64,000 bases of DNA from Euhalothece natronophila Z-M001 (GTDB lineage Bacteria > Cyanobacteriota > Cyanobacteriia > Cyanobacteriales > Rubidibacteraceae). The number at the start of each line of letters is the position of its first letter. Within the stretch, counting starts at the first letter, position 1. The notes below the pieces were generated by a model. The model saw only the letters and a program-made list of their open reading frames with translations. It had not been told where the DNA came from and ran no database searches. The stretch spans positions 2,418,001 through 2,482,000 of the forward strand of contig NZ_CP042326.1 in the NCBI RefSeq assembly GCF_007904085.1. The letters are read 5' to 3'. Made by a program: the position numbers and the translations under genes. Below, in pieces: positions 34,468 to 42,848 of this stretch.

Positions 34468-35439
34468 ATGGCTTACGAAAAGGAATTAGAAGTGGGAATT
34501 GAGGCAGTTTTAAGTGCTGCTAAATTATGTCAAGCGGTGCGAAAAGATATTCCTGATCACATAGAAAAACAAGATCGCTCCCCTGTGACAGTTGCTGATT
34601 TTGGGTCGCAAGCCATTATTTGTCGTGCCTTAGCGCAAGCCTTTCCCAAGGATCCCGTCGTAGGGGAAGAAGATGCAAGCGCTTTCAATTCTCCAGAAAT
34701 GTCGGAGCAAGTAGCACAAGTTACGGAATATGTCAAGCAAGAAATTGCTAATGTTAGCACAGATGATGTTACCGAGTGGATTAATCATGGTAATGGAGAA
34801 CCCAGTGAGCGATTTTGGACATTAGACCCCATTGATGGGACAAAAGGCTTTTTACGGGGCGATCAATACGCGATCGCGCTTGCTTTAATTGAAGAGGGAG
34901 AAATTAAAGTGGGGATCTTAGGTTGTCCTGCTCTTTCCTTAGATTTACCCTTTGATCATCAAGGACTGTTATTTGTGGCGGTGCGTGGAGAAGGAACAAA
35001 AGTTCGTCCCTTGGATAAAGATGAGTTTACTACCGTGGGAGTTACCTCCCCTAATGATGAAGAACATCTCCGCTTTGTAGAGAGTGTGGAAGCCGCCCAT
35101 GGGGATCAAAGTTTACAAAGCGCGATCGCGCAAAAAGCAGGAATCACCAGTTCCTCTCTCCGCATGGATAGTCAAGCCAAATATGGGGCAGTCGCCTCAG
35201 GATCCGCCGCCCTTTATTTAAGACTCCCCTCCCCTAAACAGCCCGATTATCGAGAAAATATTTGGGATCATGCAGCCGGAGTAATTGTTGTAGAAGAAGC
35301 AGGAGGACGCACCAGTGATATGTATGGGAAGCCCCTCGATTTTTCTGCGGGAACAAAACTTTTTCAAAATCGAGGGGTTGTGGTGAGTAACGGATCAATC
35401 CATGAACCCGTTTTAGCTGCCTTGGGAGATGCGACTTAA
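34468..35439 (+). CDS. cysQ: 3'(2'),5'-bisphosphate nucleotidase (CysQ/Hal2 type)
   Basis: Removes phosphate from PAP, a by-product of sulfate assimilation that inhibits RNases. The enzyme is salt-sensitive in yeast and plants (HAL2), which makes it a salt-tolerance determinant. 323 residues of the inositol-monophosphatase fold: metal ligands in VGEEDASAF, the DPIDGTKGF motif (core of the active site), and IWDHAAGVIVVEEAGG near the C-terminus. Length and frame are intact; the start is an ATG without a strong ribosome binding site. Confidence 0.92.
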   Translation: MAYEKELEVGIEAVLSAAKLCQAVRKDIPDHIEKQDRSPVTVADFGSQAIICRALAQAFPKDPVVGEEDASAFNSPEMSEQVAQVTEYVKQEIANVSTDDVTEWINHGNGEPSERFWTLDPIDGTKGFLRGDQYAIALALIEEGEIKVGILGCPALSLDLPFDHQGLLFVAVRGEGTKVRPLDKDEFTTVGVTSPNDEEHLRFVESVEAAHGDQSLQSAIAQKAGITSSSLRMDSQAKYGAVASGSAALYLRLPSPKQPDYRENIWDHAAGVIVVEEAGGRTSDMYGKPLDFSAGTKLFQNRGVVVSNGSIHEPVLAALGDAT

Positions 35440-35500
35440 CATTTGTCTTTTGTCCTTAGTTGTTTGTCCTTTGTTGACCAATAATCAATGACTAATGACT
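35440..35500. repeat. Heptamer-type repeat in the cysQ-cobW gap
   Basis: TTTGTCCTTAGTTGTTTGTC, then CTTTGTTGACCAATAATCAATG and ACTAATGACTG: the AGGACAA and TTAGTCA units in inverse order. It spans the junction of two convergent genes and runs slightly into the cobW 3' end. Confidence 0.55.
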
Positions 35501-36568
35501 GTTTGCAGAAACAGCTTTAGGAGAAGGACTTACTTGCATCAATTTTTCCTTGATATTTCCCTCGTCTAGGTCTTGTCCAATTAAAACTAAACGAGTTTGA
35601 CGGGGTTCATCAGTTTCCCAAGCGCGATCGTAAAACGATTCTAAATGTTTTCCGACCCCTTGTACCACTAACCGCATTGGCTTATTGGGAACATTCACAA
35701 ATCCCTTAACCCGATAAATTTCTGCTTCTTGAAACAATTGTTGTAAGCGTTTCATTAGAGGTCGCGGCTCAAACGCTTCATCTAAAACCAGCTGCACTGA
35801 ATTAATATCCTCATCATGTTCGTGATCTTCTTCGTGATCATGATGACTGTGACGACTGTCTAAATTTTCCTCCACTGAGGCATTAAACCCTAATAAAACA
35901 TCAGGATGAATTTGTCCATCATAACAAGGAAGAATACTGACTCCAGCAGGTAATTCTTGCTGTAACCAATTTTCTACCTTCTCTCGGGTTGCACTATCTA
36001 CTTGATCCGCTTTTGTTAATAAGACTAAATCAGCACAAGCTAATTGATCCTCAAACAATTCCTCAATGGGAGTCTCATGTTCTAAATTGGGATCAGCTTG
36101 ACGTTGGGCTTGTAATGCGTCTAAATCTCCCACTAACGCCCCACTAGCTAAAGCCTCACAATCAACAACCGTAACCACTCCATCAACCGTCGCACCATTC
36201 CGAATTTGGGGCCAACGGAAGGCTTGCACAAGGGGTTTCGGTAAGGCTAATCCTGAAGTTTCCACCACAATGCAGTCAATCTCATCACGACGTTGTAAGA
36301 GTTCTTGCATTGTCGGGAAAAATTCCTCTTGTACGGTGCAGCATAAACAGCCGTTGGTTAATTCAACAATATTATTGCTACTGTTTTCTTCTTCATCACA
36401 AACTTGACAGCTACGGAGTAAGTCACCATCAATGCCTACTTCTCCAAATTCATTAACGAGGACAGCAATTTTCCGTCCTTGATTATTTTGTAAGAGATGT
36501 CGAATCAGTGTCGTTTTACCAGCACCAAGAAAACCAGTAACAACGGTAACAGGAATTTTCGCTCCCAT
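35492..36568 (-). CDS. cobW: CobW-family GTP-dependent metallochaperone
   Basis: 358 residues of the G3E GTPase family. P-loop GFLGAGKTTL (about 12-21), the metal-binding CLCC motif (about 74-77, TNGCLCCTVQ), GTPase motifs near TKADQ, and an internal His/Asp/Glu-rich stretch (SRHSHHDHEEDHEHDED) that can bind zinc, cobalt or nickel. The CobW C-terminal domain follows (ADLVLLTKAD... RVKGFVNVP). Members deliver Zn, Co or Fe to target enzymes. As the last gene after HupE and DUF2808 behind a cobalamin riboswitch, a cobalt role is likely, with the usual caution that many are zinc-linked. Confidence 0.93.
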   Translation of the reverse strand: MGAKIPVTVVTGFLGAGKTTLIRHLLQNNQGRKIAVLVNEFGEVGIDGDLLRSCQVCDEEENSSNNIVELTNGCLCCTVQEEFFPTMQELLQRRDEIDCIVVETSGLALPKPLVQAFRWPQIRNGATVDGVVTVVDCEALASGALVGDLDALQAQRQADPNLEHETPIEELFEDQLACADLVLLTKADQVDSATREKVENWLQQELPAGVSILPCYDGQIHPDVLLGFNASVEENLDSRHSHHDHEEDHEHDEDINSVQLVLDEAFEPRPLMKRLQQLFQEAEIYRVKGFVNVPNKPMRLVVQGVGKHLESFYDRAWETDEPRQTRLVLIGQDLDEGNIKEKLMQVSPSPKAVSANSH

Positions 36569-36585
36569 ATTAGCTCCTTAAATTA

Positions 36586-37143
36586 TTAACGAAATGTTCT
36601 GAAAGGGCGACGACGTTGTCGCTCGTAAAATTGCAATCGTCCCACTCCCATGTAGAAGTCATGGTCAGAATTGGCGGTGGGACTAGCCGTGACCCCAAAT
36701 AAGTAAACGCCACCTGTTCGGGGATTTCTTCTGGGTTTCAGTCCTAAAGTGACGGTGGTTCCAGGTTCAACTGGTTCTTCAAATTGAGCCGTAATTTCAC
36801 GCTTATCTTCACTTTGAGAAACATTAGCCAGAGGAATCTTGTCTTGTCTATCTCGGGAAGTCCCGATAAAGGCAGTGGTTTCATCCAGTAAGAAAGGGAT
36901 ATCACTAAATCCCCCTCGTTGTTCAATAATCAGTTCATTCAGAGATTCAACTGCATCTTCAGGAATGGTCACAGTAAAGTAGTAAGTTGCTCCACGCACT
37001 TGCGTATCATTAAAGGTGGTGCGGACGTTTTCTAAACGGGGAGCCGCTTCAAAAAATCCTCTCCCTGCTGCTAAGGCTTCAGGTATGATTATTCCGGAAG
37101 TGCCAGCAGTAACTGTGAGCGCAATAATCCATGAAAAACGCAT
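36586..37143 (-). CDS. DUF2808 secreted protein
   Basis: 185 residues. An N-terminal signal peptide (MRFSWIIALTVTAGTSGIII, then PEALAA) is followed by the DUF2808 domain (VRTTFNDTQVRGATYYFTVT, IPEDAVESLNELIIEQRGG, FVGTS/SRDRQDK-like middle, EEPVEPGTTVTLGLKPRRNP). DUF2808 is a cyanobacterial family of extracytoplasmic proteins with unknown function, found near metal genes in several genomes. The gene sits 18 bp before cobW and 18 bp after hupE, so it belongs to the same operon. Confidence 0.85.
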   Translation of the reverse strand: MRFSWIIALTVTAGTSGIIIPEALAAGRGFFEAAPRLENVRTTFNDTQVRGATYYFTVTIPEDAVESLNELIIEQRGGFSDIPFLLDETTAFIGTSRDRQDKIPLANVSQSEDKREITAQFEEPVEPGTTVTLGLKPRRNPRTGGVYLFGVTASPTANSDHDFYMGVGRLQFYERQRRRPFRTFR

Positions 37144-37161
37144 GACTTCTCCTGATGATGA

Positions 37162-37818
37162 TTAAAATGTAGAGGTAATAAAGATGATTCCCATCCCTAC
37201 AATTCCGCAACCAAGTAGTTGATTCACGGGAAGTGTGGGAGAACTAATTTTAGGCGTTACAGTTTGGGCAAGTTTATAGCTACCAAGGGCAATTAGTAAC
37301 TGGATCAGGGTAAAACCAGCTAAGTAAGCAAGAATGGGAGTCATTTCTGCTCCAATGACAGCTTCCCCATAAGCATAGCCGTGAAAAATTCCCGCGATCG
37401 CGCTTCCAACGGCAATCACAAGACTATAAACTAAAGGCTGAGACTCTTCATTAGTCCGACGGTTGATTAATAAAATGCCCATGGCTAGAACCGAGATCCC
37501 AATTAAGGCTTCAACAAAGGGAATATCAATCTCTTGTAAATGAATCCCAGTTCCAATGGGGGTAGCCAGAATAAATCCTGTGGGAATTAACCAGCCTCGC
37601 TGACTGCCAACAGCAATTAGACCACTGGCAATTACAAATACTAAATGATCAATTCCGATAACCGGATGACCTAATCCTGATAAAAAGCCTTCGAGCCAGC
37701 TATTGGGTAATTCTCCCCCTGTTGGGTGGTGGGCGAAAGCAGGTTCAGTAAAGCTAAAAAAGGCTAAAATTGCAAATAGGACAACAGTTAATCCTAGTCG
37801 GGATTGATTCTTGTTCAT
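37162..37818 (-). CDS. hupE: HupE/UreJ-family metal transporter (probable cobalt or nickel)
   Basis: 218 residues. A signal-like first helix is followed by a His-rich exposed start (AFAHHPTGGELP), then about six membrane helices. The family motif HPVIGIDHLVFV (about 51-62) and a further FHGYAYGEA supply metal-binding His residues. HupE/UreJ proteins import nickel or cobalt. Control by a cobalamin riboswitch about 220 bp upstream points to cobalt for B12 synthesis. It is the first gene of the operon. Confidence 0.92.
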   Translation of the reverse strand: MNKNQSRLGLTVVLFAILAFFSFTEPAFAHHPTGGELPNSWLEGFLSGLGHPVIGIDHLVFVIASGLIAVGSQRGWLIPTGFILATPIGTGIHLQEIDIPFVEALIGISVLAMGILLINRRTNEESQPLVYSLVIAVGSAIAGIFHGYAYGEAVIGAEMTPILAYLAGFTLIQLLIALGSYKLAQTVTPKISSPTLPVNQLLGCGIVGMGIIFITSTF

Positions 37819-38041
37819 AGTTATTATCTTGTTTTGGTGTGTAATAATGATGAAGTTTTAGAGACACGTCGCCTCTGTGCTTGAAGTTAAGTTCTTTCTT
37901 TGGGTTAGTAACTTTCCGAAGAGCAGTGATCGCTTATTTCAGGTGAGATCACCGTTGTAGTGATGGATAATGTAATATTGATAAAAAATACTGACATGGG
38001 CATCTGTACCTCGCAGATTGCTTCAAAGGTTGACAATGATT

Positions 38042-38170
38042 ACTTAGGCGGGTCTTCTGACTGAGAAATCGTTTTCACCACAGATTTCATCACAGCTGCG
38101 GGACAGTGTCGGTTTTTCACCGATCTTTCCCCATTGCTTTTGATCGCTGCTCCCGATCAAAACCTAAGCA
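38042..38170 (-). promoter_or_regulatory. Cobalamin (B12) riboswitch
   Basis: Read on the minus strand: closing stem TTAGG/CCTAA, then the core AATGGGGAAAGATCGGTGAA, GACACTGTCCCGCAGCTGTG, and the 3' part CAGTCAGAAGACCCGCC. This is the layout of the cobalamin riboswitch (B12-box region, then the GTCAGAAGACCCGCC end). It leads hupE-DUF2808-cobW. In this family binding of adenosylcobalamin reduces expression, so the operon would be made when B12 is low. A transcription-start or terminator element was not found in the remaining 220 bp. Confidence 0.9.
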
Positions 38171-38292
38171 TTTTGTTTACTATATCATAGTTTGCACTAT
38201 GATATACATTTATTAATCTTCTCAAAAGGTAGAAAACGTTGGAAGGCTAAGTTACCCTAAACTAGAGAAGGAATTCAAGGAGAGTTTGAGCT

Positions 38293-39397
38293 ATGGAAAT
38301 TACGGACTTAAAACGAGAAATACAAACGGTGTCGCAGCGCCTGGGCAAAGCCCAGGAGTATCTTTGACCCACCTTTAATCGAAGCGAAAATTGAAGATTT
38401 AGAACAACTTGCTGCCCAGCCTGAGTTTTGGGATGATCCAGAAACAGCGCAACAAACCTTGCAGAGACTGAATGATCTCAAGGCAAGTTTAGAACAATAT
38501 CAACAGTGGCGCGATCGCGCTGAAGATACCAAAGCCATCATTGAGTTACTTGAAGCCGAAGAAGATGAATCCCTCTGGCAAGAAGCTACAGACAACCTAA
38601 AACAACTCCAAGCCTCCCTTGATCAATGGGAATTAGAACAGCTTCTCTGTGATCCCTATGATGAAAGAGGGGCAGTAATTACGATTAATACGGGAGCCGG
38701 GGGAACCGATGCTCAAGACTGGGCGCAAATGCTATTGCGGATGTATTCTCGGTGGGCCCAAAGACGCGGTTATAAATCCCATCTGACAGAAATTTCCGAA
38801 GGAGATGAAGCGGGCATTAAATCAGCAACCCTCGAAATTGAAGGACGCTATGGTTATGGCTATCTCAAAGGGGAAAAAGGCACTCATCGCCTAGTTCGCA
38901 TTTCTCCTTTCAATGCCAATGGCAAACGGCAAACCAGTTTTGCAGGGGTAGAAGTTATGCCCATTTTGGATCAAACGACGATCCAAGATATTAAACTTCC
39001 CGAAAGTGATCTCGAAATTACCACCTCTCGTTCTGGCGGTGCAGGAGGGCAAAATGTCAACAAAGTTGAAACGGCGGTGCGAATTGTTCATATTCCCACT
39101 GGGGTAACAGTGCGCTGTACCCAAGAACGTTCCCAACTGCAAAACCGTGAAAAAGCCATGGCGCTTCTGAAATCAAAACTAATTGTTATTGCCCAAGAAC
39201 AACGAGCGCAAAAAATTGCCGAAATTCGAGGCGATGCAGTAGAAGCCGCTTGGGGAAATCAAATTCGGAACTATGTTTTCCATCCCTATCAAATGGTAAA
39301 AGACTTACGGACTAATGTTGAAACCAGCGCAGTTGAGGATGTTCTCGATGGGGAAATTGATTCCTTTATTGAGGCTTATCTTCGCAATAAGCAATGA
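38293..39397 (+). CDS. prfB: Peptide chain release factor 2, with programmed +1 frameshift
   Basis: Recognises UGA and UAA stop codons. The first 24 codons ([13 protein letters not shown]... to QEYL) end at an in-frame TGA (38365-38367). A +1 shift at CTT-TGA-C continues as [20 protein letters not shown] and on through the class-I factor to 39397. The SPF-like tripeptide region is in the anticodon-like domain, and the catalytic motif [15 protein letters not shown] contains the GGQ. Total about 367 residues, the normal length. A purine-rich CAGGAG lies 3 nt before the TAT-CTT-TGA site, as in other prfB genes. The TGA is autoregulatory. Confidence 0.95.
38355..38368 (+). promoter_or_regulatory. 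prfB +1 frameshift site
   Basis: CAGGAG TAT CTT TGA C: an internal Shine-Dalgarno-like sequence, the slippery CTT codon and the TGA stop. Shortage of RF2 leads to more frameshifting and thus more RF2; this is well established for prfB. Confidence 0.9.
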
Positions 39398-39421
39398 ATC
39401 TATTAATTTTTGGACTTACAA

Positions 39422-40045
39422 ATGAGTTTAATAACTCCTACTCAATTACAGCATTTCCAAGGATTTATTGATTTAGCGAAATCTAAAGAAAGCAATTCTG
39501 AATCAATCTTTATTATTAATAATGTAATCTGGCAAGATTATGAAAAATTATTAGAAATTACCAGTGACGAGTCTGGCATTTTATTAAAATATTCGCAAGG
39601 TCACTTACAAGTAATGTCGCCCAGTAGTCGCCATGAAATCTACAAAGAAAATATTGGGATTTTATTAGAGTGTTATTTTTTGGCAAAGAAGATTCGATTT
39701 TATTCTCTCGGATCAACCACTTTTCATTCTCAGTCACTTTCTTGCGGAATTGAGCCTGATAAAAGTTATTGCATTAACAGTCGTAAAGATATCCCTGATT
39801 TAGCAATTGAGGTTATCATTACTCATGGGGGAATTAATTCTTTAGAAATCTACAAAGCATTAGAAGTAACCGAGGTTTGGTTTTGGGAAGAAGAAAAACT
39901 AACGGTTTATGTTTTACAAAATCAAGAATATATTCAAGCCAACCAAAGCTCTTTATTTCCTGACTTACCGCTAGAGTTATTCGCAACCTATATTCCCAGT
40001 GATGAACCGTTTGATGCCGTTTTAGAGTTTAGCAATCAAATATAG
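39422..40045 (+). CDS. Uma2-family (DUF820) putative endonuclease
   Basis: 207 residues of the Uma2/DUF820 family, which is greatly expanded in cyanobacteria and has the PD-(D/E)xK fold. Seen here: SPSSRHEIYKENIGILLECY, GIEPDKSYCI, DIPDLAIEVIITHGG (catalytic region), LEIYKALEVTEVWFWEEEKL. The nuclease triad appears preserved (Glu-Pro-Asp, then the E-V strand). The biological role of these proteins is not known. ATG 39422 is preferred to a TTG four codons upstream. It follows prfB by 24 bp. Confidence 0.92.
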   Translation: MSLITPTQLQHFQGFIDLAKSKESNSESIFIINNVIWQDYEKLLEITSDESGILLKYSQGHLQVMSPSSRHEIYKENIGILLECYFLAKKIRFYSLGSTTFHSQSLSCGIEPDKSYCINSRKDIPDLAIEVIITHGGINSLEIYKALEVTEVWFWEEEKLTVYVLQNQEYIQANQSSLFPDLPLELFATYIPSDEPFDAVLEFSNQI

Positions 40046-40177
40046 CGTTTCAGAGTCTTTTGAGGAACAAAAAAGCAGTAACTGTTGCGATTAATCAAGG
40101 GGGCATACTGGTAGCAACGGTCAATCTATTGAAATTTGGGTTAACCTATCAAGAAAGACAACAATAATTCATGAGCA

Positions 40178-40345
40178 ATGACAAATAACCAAGAACAAAC
40201 TACCCACCAAGAAGCCCAGCCCAGTTATATTAAACTTGCTATGCGGAACATGGTTCGTAAGTCTGGGAAATCCTTAAGACACTTTTTCCTAAGCGCGATC
40301 GCGCTACTTGCTTTGTTTATTGGCTTATCTTACTTAACCCACTAA
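40178..40345 (+). CDS. DUF3285 small membrane protein
   Basis: 55 residues: an acidic/polar start (MTNNQEQTTHQEAQPS), then YIKLAMRNMVRKSGKSLRHF and one membrane helix (ALLALFIGLSYL). This matches, from memory, DUF3285, a conserved cyanobacterial family of unknown function usually placed in front of ybeY. Its stop overlaps the ybeY start in TAATG (40343-40347), so translation is coupled. Confidence 0.8.
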   Translation: MTNNQEQTTHQEAQPSYIKLAMRNMVRKSGKSLRHFFLSAIALLALFIGLSYLTH

Positions 40346-40845
40346 TGTCTGTTCCTCTCTCCGTTTATATTCAAAGCCATATTCAGGAAGCAACTCTCCC
40401 GAAGGAATCTATTTGGGAACAATGGTTTCAAAAATGGGTTGACGCTTTAAAAGCTGAGTTACCACCAGCAACAGAATATGAATTGACACTATGTTTGGCT
40501 AATAACACTAAAATTAAAACTCTCAATGCCCAGTATCGGCAAAAAGACCAACCAACAGATGTTCTTGCTTTTGCCACCCTAGAAAATTCTTTATCAGAAG
40601 CAGAAAAGTTGCTTTTTCAGGAAGAACCGTTGTATCTTGGAGATATTATTATTTCCGTAGAAACTGCTAGAGAACAAGCCAAAACCTATGAGCATTCTTT
40701 GGAACAGGAACTAGCTTGGCTAGCAACCCATGGGTTACTTCATCTTCTTGGATGGGATCATCCTGATGATGAGAGCTTAGAAAAAATGCTTGCTCATCAA
40801 GAAACTTTATTGCTATTGTCAGGTCATAAAGTGATGAAAAATTAA
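40345..40845 (+). CDS. ybeY: Endoribonuclease YbeY
   Basis: 166 residues. Needed for 16S rRNA 3' maturation and quality control. The zinc motif HGLLHLLGWDH (about 132-142) is complete, with the DEESL/DDESL-type end that follows. The middle has QPTDVLAFATLE and LGDIIISVETA, which are family landmarks. The gene lies in a run DUF3285-ybeY-dgkA, an arrangement common in bacteria, with 17 bp to dgkA. Confidence 0.95.
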   Translation: MSVPLSVYIQSHIQEATLPKESIWEQWFQKWVDALKAELPPATEYELTLCLANNTKIKTLNAQYRQKDQPTDVLAFATLENSLSEAEKLLFQEEPLYLGDIIISVETAREQAKTYEHSLEQELAWLATHGLLHLLGWDHPDDESLEKMLAHQETLLLLSGHKVMKN

Positions 40846-40861
40846 TATCAAGTAATGAATA

Positions 40862-41386
40862 ATGAACCATCAACAATTAATCATCCCTAGCAATCAAGCT
40901 ACTAAGAAACAAGGGGGAAATCATTTGACTGTTGTTCCCAACTCTTCTCAAACTCAACAAATTTCTTCCTCTCCTACTGAAGCCTCCTCTGTGAAACGTC
41001 GTTTTGCCTTTAAAGTTGCTCCTGATCTCATTAGCAGTTTTCGCTATGCCTTTAAAGGTGTGCATTATGCTTTCACCACCCAGAGAAATTTTCGCATTCA
41101 TACCCTAATTGGTACAATCGCCCTAACTCTAGGGATTTTTTTACAGGTAAGTGCCGTAAAAATGGCAGTTATTGGCGTAACTGTTGCCTTTGTTCTAGTC
41201 TTAGAACTCATTAATACTGCTTTAGAATCAGTAGTTGACCTAACAGTTAAGCAAACTTATCATGATCTGGCTAAAATTGCTAAAGATTGCGCGGCTGGGG
41301 CAGTGCTAATTGGGGCTTTAGCTGCTTTATTTGTGGCTGGGGTGATTTTATTACCGCCACTGTTAACCCTTATTTTTAATTCCTAG
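40862..41386 (+). CDS. dgkA: Diacylglycerol/undecaprenol kinase
   Basis: 174 residues. The N-terminal 55 residues are polar and probably disordered. The membrane kinase part follows: SFRYAFKGVHYAFTTQRNFRIH, three helices, and the active-site helix VLVLELINTALESVVDLTVK with the catalytic Glu. DgkA recycles diacylglycerol or, in many non-enteric bacteria, phosphorylates undecaprenol. Either activity is possible here. Its position after ybeY is the usual one. Confidence 0.93.
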   Translation: MNHQQLIIPSNQATKKQGGNHLTVVPNSSQTQQISSSPTEASSVKRRFAFKVAPDLISSFRYAFKGVHYAFTTQRNFRIHTLIGTIALTLGIFLQVSAVKMAVIGVTVAFVLVLELINTALESVVDLTVKQTYHDLAKIAKDCAAGAVLIGALAALFVAGVILLPPLLTLIFNS

Positions 41387-41427
41387 AACGTTAAAATTTG
41401 ATAACGAGCCTTATATCGGAGTCGGCC

Positions 41428-42036
41428 ATGATTCTCGTTATCGACAATTACGATAGTTTTACTTACAATTTAGTCCAATATTTAGGAGAACTAGGGCACA
41501 GTATTGCTGTTGCCGAGGAAATTCAGGTTTATCGCAATGATGAAATCGATTTAAGCGCGATCGCGCATTTAAGCCCCAGTGGCATCGTTATTTCCCCTGG
41601 CCCAGGACGACCCGATGATGCTGGCATTTCCCTTGATTTAATCCGTGAGTTTGCCCCAACAATTCCCATCTTAGGCGTTTGTTTAGGACATCAATGTATT
41701 GGACAAGTCTATGGCGGCACCATTACCAATGCTGGCGTGTTAATGCACGGGAAAACTTCGGCAGTGCAACATACTAATGAGGGGGTTTTTCAAGGCTTAG
41801 AGAATCCTTTTACTGCCACTCGCTATCATAGTTTAGTGATCGCCCGAGATTCTATTCCTAATGTCTTAGACATTACCGCTTGGGTCGAAGATGGCACCAT
41901 TATGGGTGTGCGTCACCGCGAGTATCCTCATTTACAAGGGGTGCAATTTCATCCTGAAAGTATTTTGACCAAAGCAGGAAAGCAATTATTGCAAAATTTC
42001 TTGGTATCCTTAACAGAGCCAATTAAAGTAGCATAA
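41428..42036 (+). CDS. trpG: Glutamine amidotransferase, anthranilate/aminodeoxychorismate synthase component II
   Basis: 202 residues of the class-I amidotransferase family. It begins MILVIDNYDSFTYNLVQYLG (family start), has the nucleophile Cys in ILGVCLGHQCIG and the catalytic His-Glu in QFHPESILT. It supplies ammonia to the synthase component for tryptophan or folate; in cyanobacteria one subunit may serve both. ATG 41428 is used; a TTG ten codons upstream is not supported. No component I gene is adjacent. Confidence 0.94.
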   Translation: MILVIDNYDSFTYNLVQYLGELGHSIAVAEEIQVYRNDEIDLSAIAHLSPSGIVISPGPGRPDDAGISLDLIREFAPTIPILGVCLGHQCIGQVYGGTITNAGVLMHGKTSAVQHTNEGVFQGLENPFTATRYHSLVIARDSIPNVLDITAWVEDGTIMGVRHREYPHLQGVQFHPESILTKAGKQLLQNFLVSLTEPIKVA

Positions 42037-42053
42037 ATATTATTAATTTTTCT

Positions 42054-42845
42054 ATGAAGCGACGACAGTTATTACGTTATGTGGGTATAGGAACATTAGC
42101 GGCGGTAGGAGGAACACTCCTTTCTCCCCAAAGCTATCAAGCCCAAAATTCTCCTCAATTAGAAATTGAATGGCTTGGACACACTGCTTTTTTATTTAAA
42201 AGTGACGAGCATCGCGTTTTAGTGAATCCCTTTCGACCAATGGGTTGCACTGCTGGTTATCCCGCCCCAGAAGTGAATGCTGATTTAGTGATGATTAGTA
42301 GTCAACTTTTTGATGAAGGAGGAGGTGTTGCCAATTTACCCAATGATCCGCGAGTATTATTTGAATCGGGGTCTTATCAATTTCAAGGGATGAGTATTGA
42401 AGGAATTAGTATGCCCCATGATCGCGAAGGGGGACGACGGTTTGGCACTAATGTAGCCTGGAAGTGGGAACAAGCAGGCTTAAACATTCTCCATCTTGGC
42501 GGGGCAGCTGCGCCTTTTGAGACAGAGGAGCGCATTTTAATGGGACGACCTGATATATTAATTTTACCTGTGGGAGGAAGCCCCAAAGCCTTTACACCTG
42601 AGTTAGCTAAACGAGCTATGGAACGATTGCGCCCTCGTTTAGTCATTCCAAGCCATTATCTTACTGAAGCTGCTGATGAAGATAATTGCGATTTAGTCGG
42701 GGTAGAGGAGTTTACTGATCTTTTAGACGGGACTCCCTATCAACAAGTCAATGGCAATCAAATTAGCTTAACGGCAAATGATTTACCTGAACAAACAGAG
42801 ATTAGGGTGATGAATAGCGAAGAATTATTAGTCAGCAATAATTAA
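42054..42845 (+). CDS. MBL-fold metallohydrolase with a Tat-type signal
   Basis: 263 residues. The N-terminus MKRRQLLRYVGIGTLAAVGG carries a twin-arginine-like motif and hydrophobic stretch. The body is a UlaG-like metallo-beta-lactamase fold: LEIEWLGHTAFLFKSDEHRV, VNPFRPMGC, SMPHDREGGRR, ILHLGGAAAPF, IPSHYLTEA. Some zinc ligands are not the standard HxHxDH; UlaG-like proteins vary here. Export by Tat is an inference. It lies 17 bp after trpG and 3 bp before pepP, so a common transcript is likely. Confidence 0.85.
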   Translation: MKRRQLLRYVGIGTLAAVGGTLLSPQSYQAQNSPQLEIEWLGHTAFLFKSDEHRVLVNPFRPMGCTAGYPAPEVNADLVMISSQLFDEGGGVANLPNDPRVLFESGSYQFQGMSIEGISMPHDREGGRRFGTNVAWKWEQAGLNILHLGGAAAPFETEERILMGRPDILILPVGGSPKAFTPELAKRAMERLRPRLVIPSHYLTEAADEDNCDLVGVEEFTDLLDGTPYQQVNGNQISLTANDLPEQTEIRVMNSEELLVSNN

Positions 42846-42848
42846 CCA

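Noticed and set aside
38293-38367. Reading the early TGA in prfB as a nonsense mutation
   Set aside because: The CTT-TGA-C site with an upstream purine-rich sequence is the known programmed frameshift.
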